Assembly (NCBI GenBank): GCA_015680685.1
Contig: MNCI01002042.1
Span: forward strand, 387,414-451,413
Reading direction: 5' to 3'
DNA from: Gnetum montanum
Lineage: Eukaryota > Streptophyta > Gnetopsida > Gnetales > Gnetaceae
Length of the DNA stretch: 64,000 nucleotides
In this document: positions 34,850-45,200 of the stretch, one piece after another
Numbering within the stretch: the first letter of the stretch is position 1
Layout of the letters: each line of letters begins with the position of its first letter
Program-made: the position numbers and the translations under genes
The notes under the pieces: generated by a model
Told to the model about the DNA's origin: nothing
Database searches by the model: none
The model's input: the letters and a program-made list of their open reading frames with translations, nothing else

Positions 34850-37384
34850 TGGCTTTGACTTCCTCCATGTGGCTTGAGAGACAGATCTCTCATGAACAGG
34901 ACTTAAGCTTGGTTTGCTTGGCCTGCTTGGGGTGGGGACCCCAGTGTTTGGTTGTTGTTTGTTAGTTGTGGCTTTTGCTTTAGCTATGGGGGTTGCAAGG
35001 TGCTCATTTGTCTTCTTGTATTACCATTTGGTAGGTCTACCTGGGTTGCTAGTGGGGTCAACCCCTGAAGGAGGAGGTATTGAGATGTTGCCCACTGTTG
35101 GGCTTCGGGTAGGTGAGGGGTCATCACATTGTGGCACTCTTATGAAAAATGGTAACTTAGGTAGAGTTTTTGTATGGTCAGCTTGTTGTGGCATCTTGAT
35201 AACAAAAGGTTTCCTAGCGGTTTTTGTTGCATCATGCCAGTTTAATGTCTTAGCAGATGGTTGCTGTGGAAGCTTGACCACAAAGGGTGTTGTGGGTGGT
35301 CGAGGTGGCACTTTGATAACAAAGGGAGGCCTCTTGCTTGTGGAGGTGAAGGGGATCCTTGCCTTGCTAGAAGGCACATGAATCACAAAAGGTTGTTGTG
35401 TAAGTTTAGACTTACCACCTATGCCAATAGAATTTATGACATAGGAGGCATCATCTGTGTTGGATTAACTCACCGTGTTAGGCACCAGTTGGCCATGTTC
35501 TATCATTCTCTGCAGGTCATCTTGCAAAGCACGACAGGTGTTTGTACTATGACCAGCCAATTAGTGGTAATGACAGTATTGGTCCACCTTGAAGTCTTGT
35601 GGAACTGGGGGTTCATTTGGCACTGCTAAAGTAGGGTTCCTTAGTAGTTCGCAGTACCTATCATGTATTTGGTGGGTAATTGTCGATACATGTTTGTGTT
35701 GGATTTGCCCAACTTTCAAGAGTTTTTCTAGTAGTTCAGAGGGTTGCACCAGTACTGGTGTATACTTTAAGCGGTCCTTGAGCTGAAAGTTGGATCTTGG
35801 GGTAGCCCCTATCAATGTAGATGAGTTGGTGCTAGAATTGGTAGTTCTGTTAGTTGGGGCTTTGGGCTGCTTAGCTATTGGACCCCAGTTGGTTGCTTGT
35901 GGCTACATGCTTGCAAGCGTGTTGGTTTCTGTAGGCGACATAGGCTACATCATTGCTAGCTGGTGCTGCATCCTCTATGCTTTTTGCTTGGGCAAAGGCT
36001 TGGCTAAGAGACTTTGGAGTTAGATAATACAGTTTGGACTTGATGAAGTTATTTACTGCACCTTTAAAGATGGCTAGTAGATGCACTTCTACTAGGGGTT
36101 CATGCATTTCACTCAATGCAGCATTCCAACATTGGAGGAATTTTGGCATGGGCTCTAGAGGTCCCTGTTTAACTTGCATCAGCTAGTCAAGGGTTGCCTC
36201 AGGCTTTAGGTTGTACCTAAACCGTGTCACAAACTTGGTTATGAGATACTACAAAGAGGAGATTAAGGCCTTGGGTAGTGCATGATACCAGTCCAAGGCC
36301 CTGCTAGTGAGTGACATGGGAAACATGCACATGATAGTATGTGGCCAAGCTTGAAGAAGTAGGCATTCAGATCAAAATGTGACCAAGTGTGCATTGGGGT
36401 CCCCTTCACCATCGTACTTGGTAAATTGAGGCAATTGGGCCCCAGTTGGGAGAGTTAGAGGTGGTACCGTAGGACTTATGGGATCATCTTAGTAAAAGGC
36501 CACCACCTTAATGGTGTCGGAGGAGGCAACCTTAAGTTGGTTGATCTCCTTTGTCAAGCTTTGTATCAGCTGGAATGCCTGATCCAAGCTTGGGGATGTG
36601 CTAGCTAGTTGCATTGGCTAGGCTTGGGTTGGTTGCATAACATAGGGCAAAATCTTTGATTGTGGAGTTTTTCAGTTTAACGTCGTAGCATAAGGTTGTT
36701 GCCATTTTAACGTCATAGTAGATGATTGTTACCAATTTAATGTCATAGCGGACGATTGCTAATGTAATGGCTGAGAGATGGGTCGGTGATTGGAGGGGGC
36801 CACACATGAGTGGGTTGGATGGACACCGTAGACACTGATGAGACATGTGAGATGTAGGATGCCTAAGTTGTTTGGAGCTAGGAGGTGGCCCCTACATGAG
36901 CATAGTGCTGGGCAAATGCATTAGTTGCTTGTGAAGAAGGCTGAATTGGCATGGTCACTATCTTGGAGGGGATGGATGGACCAAACTAAGGAGGGGTTGT
37001 ACTAGGGAGTGGTTGTTGGAAAACAGTGTGGAGGTGGCTCTTGTGTTCAGAGTAGGCCTCAAGCTCATCTTCCTCATTCTATGAGGCTTCCTCGTAGGTT
37101 GTCCCTACATCATGCCTATTTGCACGGATGAGTTGGGACAACAACTAGTGGTAGGGCTCCATGAGTGGGAGTATGTCAAACAAAGAGAGGTTATACTCCC
37201 ATCCATTCCAGTGGACTTGTTCATAATTCTATTTTGCCTCTAAATCAAGGTAATCCACTGGTAGTTCTGCTTGGATTTTGGCACAAACGAAATTGTATTG
37301 TTCATGGCTTAACGCGGCATGCTTCGACTAGATCATGGTATCAAATGTGTTAAACACCAATGTGGAATCTTGACCTAGATTCAT
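34850..37384 (-). pseudogene. gag of element G
   Basis: The frame starts near 37384 with HEQYNFVCAKIQAEL and EAK-NYEQ, as in A and B. An insert near 36655-36765 has three or four copies of the 24-nt motif read in frame as VRYDIKLV and YYDVKMA. The capsid domain (36530-36180) has LPQFTKYDGEGDPNAHLVTF and RALDWYHALPKA; its continuation is open at 36179-35871. The knuckle CHYH-LAGHSTNTC (35570-35520) is split by a stop. At 35386-35021 four PF[VF]I[KR][VM]P units recur. Inactive because of multiple stops. Confidence 0.85.
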
Positions 37385-37399
37385 ATTCACAGATCAGGT

Positions 37400-37676
37400 T
37401 GTGAGAGTTGTTGTTTGCAAAAAATGGCTAACTCTGAAAATGGCAGAAAATGGCTAACTCTGAAAATAGTAGAAAATGGCAAGAAAATAAATGAATTTAA
37501 AAACAACAGAAAAATGACTAAGTTTGCTAGTAGCAGAAAAATAAGTAAATCTACCAGTAGCAGGAAAAAGGACTAAGTGTAAAAATTCAGAAAAAATTCT
37601 AAGTATGAAAATGTAAAAAAATGGCTAAATCTAAAAATGCAGAAAAAGTGTTAAGTACTAAAATGTAGAAAAATAG
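37400..37676 (-). repeat. Minisatellite in leader of element G
   Basis: Tandem degenerate units of about 25-32 bp, on the plus strand GCAGAAAATGGCTAA followed by TCTGAAAAT or similar. They lie between the primer site (37678-37694) and the gag start. Confidence 0.75.
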
Positions 37677-37699
37677 GCCCTCCTTCTACCGCCAAAAAC

Positions 37700-38880
37700 T
37701 GTAGCAATAGAAAACATCTGTGGTTGGAAACACTGAGAGGTCTTAGGACACACAGACTAACCCCAAATCTGCGTGAGGGTAGTGCTAGAGAAAACGAATT
37801 CAAGGTGCCCTAAACGATTTGGTCGATCAGACAGGGACTTAATCGATGTACATTAACCCTTTTGCAAACAATGATTTTAAATGGAACACCTGGTGGTAAA
37901 ATAAAAGAAAATGTAATGCACACAATATTAGAAACGTGCTAAGCACATAACAGAATAGTATACACGATTGAATGGTTAACAATTCCAAATAACTGTTGTA
38001 ATTAGCAAGAAAGAGAGTTTGAATAAAAAGGTACACCACCGGGAAAAAGGGTACAGGTATACAAAGTGTACAATATGCACAATAATAGCAGAATCACAGC
38101 CTCGGTGGTGTCGAGTTGTGAAATCTGGTGCTCACCGTGATAAACTATGCCTCCTAGGTCGGTGGTCACAGTATACCATGTGATGTGCCTCTCTGTCGGT
38201 GTGGTGCGCTCTGGGTCTCGTTCGCCCACGGAGCTAAGTGCCAAAATGCTAAAATGCCAATTGCTTTTTGCCAGTGAAGAAATTATGAAAGCCTCTTCTT
38301 CTTCTCCCCCCTCCCTTCCCAAAAAAAAGCCACAGAGGTATTTATAGGGCTAGGGTTAGCCCAAAATGCAAATCTGGCACCACGTGGTAGTGCAGTAGGT
38401 AATAACGTGTAACAACATATAACAACATGTAACATCATGTAACAATGTGTAACATTATGTAATAGCATGTAATAGCGTAGCGTAATAGGGTGTTACGCTA
38501 TGCTATACAGCATAGCAGCGCGTAACATCATGTAACAACGGGTAACAGCGTAGCAGGGTGTTACGCTACGCTATGCAGCGTAGCAGTGTGTAACAATGTG
38601 TAACATCATGTAACAGCATAGCGTAATAGGGTGTTACACTACGCTATGTAGCGTAGCAGCGTGTAACAGCACATAACATCATGTAACAGCACGTAACAAC
38701 ATAGCGTAACAGGGTGTTACACTATACTATGAAGCGTAGTAGTGCGTAACAGCATAGCGTTACAGGGTGTTACGCTACGCTATGCTATGTAGCGTAGCAG
38801 GGTGTTGAAAGTGCCATCATTCTAACATTTAGAAAAATCTGCAATCGAGATGCCAAGACCTAAAATTTTGTGGTGTTTCA
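37700..38880 (-). repeat. 5' LTR of element G
   Basis: Minus strand TGAAACACC from 38880, ending TACA at 37700; 1181 bp. TATAAATA on the minus strand at 38339-38346. U3 at 38395-38805 holds degenerate units such as GTAACATCATGTAAC and CTACGCTATGCAGCGTAG dyads. U5 shares the CAGGGACTTA segment with A. Confidence 0.9.
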
Positions 38881-40490
38881 CAACCATCAATAACCTAGCA
38901 GTCATCTTTCCCAAAAATCACACAATAATCTAACTATCACCACGTGCAATCTAACCTACCAGCCAATCCACCTAGTGCTCAGGAATGGGCAGATGCTAGA
39001 AAAGATGATGTAAGCATTAACCGATGAAGTAAAGCACTTTAAAATCACAAACACTGAAGAAGTCAAGATGTTGGACTTCTATCAAGATGATCCAATTAGC
39101 TCTTCAGTGCCACTGTTGACTTTACCAAAAGGAATTTCATTGCCACAACTGACCAAGTATAACAGAGAGGGAGATCCAAATGCTCACCTAGTGATATTTC
39201 AATTAGAGTGTCTATTACTTCAAGCCTGGCCTCATGCAATCCTACATGTGTTCGCTATGTCCTTAATAGCAAAAGCCTTAGATTGGTACCAAGCCCTGCC
39301 ACGTAACTCCATATCCTCTCTAGAGGATTTGTTACATCAATTCATTACCTATTTTAAGTATAAACTGAAGCCTAAAGCCACACTAGACATTCTAATCCAA
39401 ATAAAACAAGCGTCATTAGAGCCCATACAAAAATTCATCCAAAGATGGAGCGCTACCCTAAACGAACTTCACAAGCCTATCCTGGAAATGTATTTATTTA
39501 CAATCCTCAAAAGTGCTGTGAATGATTTTGTTAAGTCAAAACTCTATTATCTGAATGCTCACACTTTGAGTGAGGCATTTGTCCAAATCAAAAACATAGA
39601 AGAGGTAGCACAGACAAGTCATGATCCAACTTACCTAACTTTTAAAAGCCAACATACGAAGAAAGATAAAGACAAGTCTAACAGTTGCAACAATGGCAGA
39701 GACATTTCAACCCAACAATGTAGGGTAGAAAGGGAAACAACCTGCCACCCCCACTAGTCACGAAAGAGCCACTCCTGCACCTACACTTGAACCCTCCTCT
39801 ACCCAAACTACTAACATGAGTCATACTCATACTTTTGAATGAAAAGACCCTGCCTAGTACACACCCTTACCCATGAAGCCTTCACAACTATTGGACCAAC
39901 TTCTAAAAGTTAGGTTGATTCAACATAAGAAAATATCTCTTGCAGCATCTCAAAAACACAACCGATACTGTGATTTGGTTAAAAACCCAACATTGGAAAT
40001 GGCTAATGAACCCCCTATTCTAAGATGTTTTAGGTTAGAAAGATTCTGTGAGTATCACCAACGATGTGGGCATGGAACTGACTACTGCTTCACCCTAAAA
40101 CAAGACATACAATGTATGATTGATAGAGGTGAGATAGCCTTTGATGAAGCCAACCCAATAAGACCTCAAAATCAGTCTATGGGGGTCTACAAAGATCCTT
40201 TTAACATCAAAGAGTCACCCTATGTGATTAACACCATCCATGTCGGCAACGAACAAGACATCCCACGAAGGCCTTTTGTGATTCGTGTGCCTATTGAAAC
40301 TGCATCTATGCTAACACCCCCACAAGCTCCTTTTGCCACACACACATCTCCTACGCCGCGAAAACCATTCATCATCCAAGTACATCCTGTGGCTGCAACA
40401 ACAAATGTTCCATGTCAAACTCGACCCACTCCATTTTTAATCCAAGTGCGAAAACACCCTGATGTGCAACCCTTGATAGTTCCCCCGTGA
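38881..40490 (+). pseudogene. gag of element B (capsid and knuckle)
   Basis: Main frames are 39068-39757 and 39873-40490. The first holds the capsid domain: LTKYNREGDPNAHLVIFQ, then AKALDWYQALPRNSISSLEDL, the hallmark of plant Retrotrans_gag domains. The second holds a C-x2-H-x4-H-x4-C knuckle (CEYHQRCGHGTDYC near 40053), followed by repeated PF-I-x-V segments (RRPFVIRVP, RKPFIIQVH, TPFLIQVR). Gag would package the RNA. The start is lost at the insertion of G; stops at 39757 and 39840 split the frame. Confidence 0.88.
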
Positions 40491-40829
40491 CCCTCACAAG
40501 AACGCCTCGCCAACAGACTAACCAGGTAACGTCTAGCAAGAGAACATCAGGGTCATGAGTTAGGACCACCAAAACCCACACTGCTAAACATTGTCCCTAT
40601 GGTTCCAGTTACTGATCAACCTAGCACAAGTCGTCAAAACAAGAACTCGGGAGTGTCTAGTGTCCCAAACCTAATAGCTATAGTTAATAAAGCAAAAACT
40701 CTTCCATGAGAGATACAAATGTTGGGTCAAATGGATCAAGTCTCAATAGATAAAAACATTCCAAATAGCAAAGACTTGGCCAGTGCCCTGACCTAGGTTA
40801 CATAGGTCTTAAAACAAAAGAACACCTCT

Positions 40830-41440
40830 CTAAGCCTATATGACCTAGTAATGACCTCCTTGGTACATCGAGAAGCTCTAGTACGTATGTTGACTTCAAT
40901 CCCTGTTAGTGAAGACCTTCCTGCAAATGAACCATCTATTTATGCCGTATTGTCTCCAAATCAAGAATCGAGGTCCACATCTCTAGGATTTCATGCTAAT
41001 GATGTTAAACAAGATGAAAAAATGGGAGAGGTCACTACCGCCCCTATGTTTATAACGATACAAGTTAACCAATTTAAGATTCATAGGATGCATGTCGATG
41101 ATGGGGCAACAACAAATGTAATACATTTCCCCGTCATTGAACGACTGGGCCTCATGGAACAAATACGGCCAATGAAAACATCATTGTTGAAATCTTTCAA
41201 TGGTTCCTGCATCACGGTAAAAGGCATGATTACCTTGGATTTCATAGCAGGGGACTGGTTCCCCACATTGGGCGAATTTTTAGTCATGGATGAGATGTTG
41301 GGGTTCAATCTAATTTTGGGATAGCCTTGGTTAGCTCAACTAAAAGTCATATCCTCACCGATCCATCAAGAAATTCACCTACCTTATGAGGGTAGTGAAA
41401 TCATCATACACGGGGATGTGGCAACATCGCTTACTTCCTC
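40830..41440 (+). pseudogene. Aspartic protease of element B
   Basis: The open part 40851-41324 reads from MTSLVHREALVRMLTSIPV to FNLILG. The catalytic loop is HVDDGATTNV near 41091; the middle position is Asp, not the usual Ser or Thr, and the same VDDG occurs in A and G. The flap region follows, then NLILG-PWLAQL, where a stop sits in place of the Arg. A tail to about 41720 is Glu/Ser-rich. The protease would cleave gag-pol. The stop at 41322-41324 makes this copy defective. Confidence 0.87.
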
Positions 41441-42229
41441 ACACGTAGGAACGAACTAAGGGTCAGAGGTTGAACTCTCTGAACCTAAGCAAGACACCAC
41501 TAGTAAAATCCTAGATAATGGTCAATCTTCAACCTGCAACCTTCCTAAAATAGAAGAAGCATCAGAAGATGCAGACATAGGAGCCATTCCCGCAGATGTC
41601 TCTTGGTCAGAACTACCCTTTGATGTATCCAATGAGGGGGATGGCGAGTACAAGATCATGCCTACACATCCCACCCTTCACAGTAAATTACAAAAATTAA
41701 AGAAACAAATCAAAAACTAAGACAAGCCATCATGCATCCAAAATGATGTTAAACTACCAAATGTCTGCAATGACATTAAACTAGCCACGGTCAGAAATGG
41801 CCGATTCTTTTAAATTCACTGAAACAACTACAGTCTCCTCCCTTTCTTTGATAGAGATGCAATAGTTCATCATTACTTTAAACTGATATGCGTGGCCCGA
41901 AATGGCCTTAAACTAGAGCACAGTACATTACCAATGTACCAAAACTTCACTATGTCATCATCATTTACATTTTCCATATTACAATTTCCATTTATTTTAT
42001 GTTTACCAGACATGATTCTAGTTTACATTTACATTCACAAATAAACTCGAAAAAGAAAAACAAAATATATAAATATATGCAGTAAGGAGTGTCAACATGG
42101 CAATAAGATCATGACATATTACACCATGATCATGTTACATTTGTCCTTACACATTCCAAAAATAATGAAACCAGCCAAAAACCAAAAAAAAAAACTAAAA
42201 AGACTGACAAGACTAACAAGCCAAATTAT
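41441..42229 (+). other. Spacer after protease of B
   Basis: It carries the end of the protease tail, one to two copies of the 24-nt motif (GTCTGCAATGAC-ATTAAACTAGCC near 41760) and one GGCC-N6-GGCC motif (about 41890-41915). AT-rich sequence follows, with GTTTACCAG near 42000. No other gene seen. Confidence 0.6.
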
Positions 42230-45200
42230 GCATTAGTATTAGGAGGGGGCTGGTCCCCAAACTCCTCTACATCATCAGCTCCCGTCCCACTGGGCCAGCC
42301 TCACCACCATGTCCCCATAAAAAAATAAGCAAACACAAACAAACAGATTAGAAGAGCAAAATACTAAAAAAAATAAGGAAATGAATGATTAAAAGCAATA
42401 AAAAAATATAGGACTAAAACATTCATAGGTGAGGAAGGCCTAAGATTAGCTTCCAGGCATCATAGAATCTCTTCTTTGGGCACACATGCCCAGTCTTTCT
42501 CAAGTCTAAGGTCAATATTGGCTAAGGTTTTACCCTTGTCCACTGAAGACCAGGAAGGGTGCTCAAGAGAGAACATACTTGTTGAAGCTTCCCCAGAGGC
42601 AGTGGTAATAGATCTCTCAGGAGATCCCTCCACTTCCGTACACTCAACAAACTTATCATAAGAAGAGCACAAGCCTAACCCCTCAACGAACATCTCCAAC
42701 TGGTGACATTCAACTAATTCCTCCTTCAATCATTTTTTGTATTGGTGCTTATGATCTTTTTGATCTTGGCCCCATTTACGTACTTTGGATGCAAAGGAAT
42801 TCAAGTCATGGCACTTTCTATTTAATAAATCTATCTGGGCCCTCTGTTTGGCCAAATCCTGAATCACCTGCACCTTGCTATTCAAGACTGTCCAATAGCG
42901 TGCATAAGTGACCTCGGATGTACGCCAAGTACTATCACTGGCCAATATAGCAGAGGCAAAATCATAACAGGCTTGCAAGTCATTCCTCTCCTTTATTACC
43001 TTCGTCAAATTTTCCTTCAATGATTGAACTTCATGCCATAAGTGTTCAATTGAGCGCCTGTAGGTCTAGAGAGACTTGGCATTCTGAATAACACAACCCG
43101 AGACTGCATCATAAATCCCTCTCGGGATCTGCTCAATATCTTTAGGTAGTTTAGGAAGACCATTAATATGGATGGCCTCAGAAGGACTCCATTGAAGCTT
43201 TGCACCTACAAGTACAAACATCACACATATGAGCTAATAAGAGATCGCCAATAGATGCAAAAGCACAATGAACTCAAGCACTTGGTATAAAGTACACACC
43301 TAATTCAGGATGATCCTATTGCAGACGAGCAACAACATCGTTGAAGATACCCATAACAAAGTCTACTTTATTGGGCATCTCATGCCATGGCCTCAATTGA
43401 CCAGTAGATGTTGGATCTACATGCGAAGGCACCTCAACCAGGGCCTGTAACTCTGACACATTCGCATGAGATGCATGTGCATCAAGTGCTTCAGCATCCA
43501 TGTCTAGTGTTAAGAAGAATCATGATGATCAAAACAATGTACAAAGCTAAGAAGTATGAAATGTGGATCAAACTAACAAAAGATACCAAGGAGCCCTTTG
43601 CTGGTCAGCTCAGGCAGATCACCAAGGTGTAGAGACCCATCAAAGAAACTGTCAAAAACACCTTTCTCCTCGCTTGAATGCTTAAGGGCATCTAAAGCCT
43701 CAGCAAGTGTCACTCCCATGATATCTATTTCATCCTCTTCCCATAAGATGGGAATAGCCTCAGTTGCTTCTTCTCTCATTTCCTCCTCTTCATCACGCTT
43801 GATAACCATTTCAGGCTCACCCATTGGAGCTAATTCTTCCCTTTCCCTCTCAGGGGTATCCTCTGTTAGCACCCATAAATCTAAGGTTAGCATGACATAA
43901 TAGGTATGCATATTTAAGTAAGCAAATAAATTCAAAAAGCGATAAAAACATTTAAAGCAAAGAAAAATACTTACCCACTCCTGGCAAAATGAATCAGATC
44001 TTCTTTGCTCTCGATGGCCTCACCTCTGTAGCAAGTTCCCTTGAATGCTTAGCCCTTCTCACCTTAGCCTTGGCCTTTTCGATAGTCTCTTGAATCAATC
44101 ACTCAGCTCTCCTAATAGTTGTGTGCAGTTTAGGTGGTTCCAACCCCAAGCTATCATGCGAATGGTGGGAATGACTCACTACACCCCCTGTCGTGATGGA
44201 GACTGATTCCTCGATACCTTTGGCTAGATTTCGGGATCTAGTGGTATTAAATAGATGACAGATCTAGGGGTGAGACAACTATGAATGATCCCTTAACACA
44301 TAATGGTTATCTCCATAGACCACTAAGAACTTAGCAAACCTACGGAGATAGCCCATGAAAAAGGCAAAGGTAAAGTGGGATTTGGCATGAACATTGGAAT
44401 GCAGCCTGATGATCTCTCCATGGAGACCTAACCCAAGGAACTGCACCAAATTGTAGCACATACCATTCTCCAAGACTGAGCGCATAACACATGTAGACTC
44501 AACCCCAAGACTTCTTGCTTGAGAAAGAGACTTAGGGAATGCTCATGCTCTAAAGAGCAGGTACAGAAAATTTACCTCCATCAAGCGAGTATCGGCTTGC
44601 ATGGCAAAACCCTTAGGACCCTGTGGTACACCTAGCTAATCTTCAAGTTCCTTGATCACACGAACTTCTCTAGTTGCTCTATCCATCTCCACCTTAGCAC
44701 CAACCACTAGTACGTCGAAAAGATCAGAAAAGAATTCAGTAGTTAGGTGGAAAGACACCTTAACTCCCCAAACTCGTGTAGCAAAATAGGACACATCATC
44801 ATTAAAAAAGTCAATGATGGAAACCATTTTGGTCTCAGGAACGTTAGGAGTCAAGGCAGTAAATAGGTCCATCAAGCTCACATTGGTAAGATGGCTAATG
44901 ATTTGTTTAGGTGCCTTCTTGTGCAGCTACCGTTGTGACTCCTCTATCTCTCCAAACTTCATAAAGAGAGTGGCCTCGGTGCACCTAGATATGACGATAA
45001 CCGCATCAAGGGAAATGACTACTGTAGAAAAGACAAAGGAGACATTGAGCAAAAAAAATTAAGAGTATGATAAGCAATAATGTAACAAAGATAAAAACCA
45101 AGCCTGGAACACAACCATTTACCATTAGCAAATGGATTAGGCACACTGGGTGCAAGATCAACCATTTGAGGAAAAACGGGCCCATCAGGAGACCAATCCT

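Larger units (their letters stand above)
32973..38880 (-). mobile_element. Element G: Tat-like element with gag and protease only, truncated
   Basis: Minus-strand element starting with a 5' LTR (37700-38880), then primer site, leader, gag, protease and a 3' UTR with 24-nt motifs that runs to 32973, where A's LTR begins. No RT, RNase H, integrase or antisense gene occurs between protease and 3' UTR, as in F. Its 3' LTR was not found. It interrupts B's gag at 38880/38881. Candidate duplication CAACC (38881-38885) could not be tested because the other end is missing. Confidence 0.83.

Noticed and set aside
34914-35629. Plus-strand open frames of 120-155 residues in G
   Set aside because: They are opposite-strand shadows of the gag linker, which has clear capsid and knuckle context and PF-I-K-V-P repeats on the minus strand.
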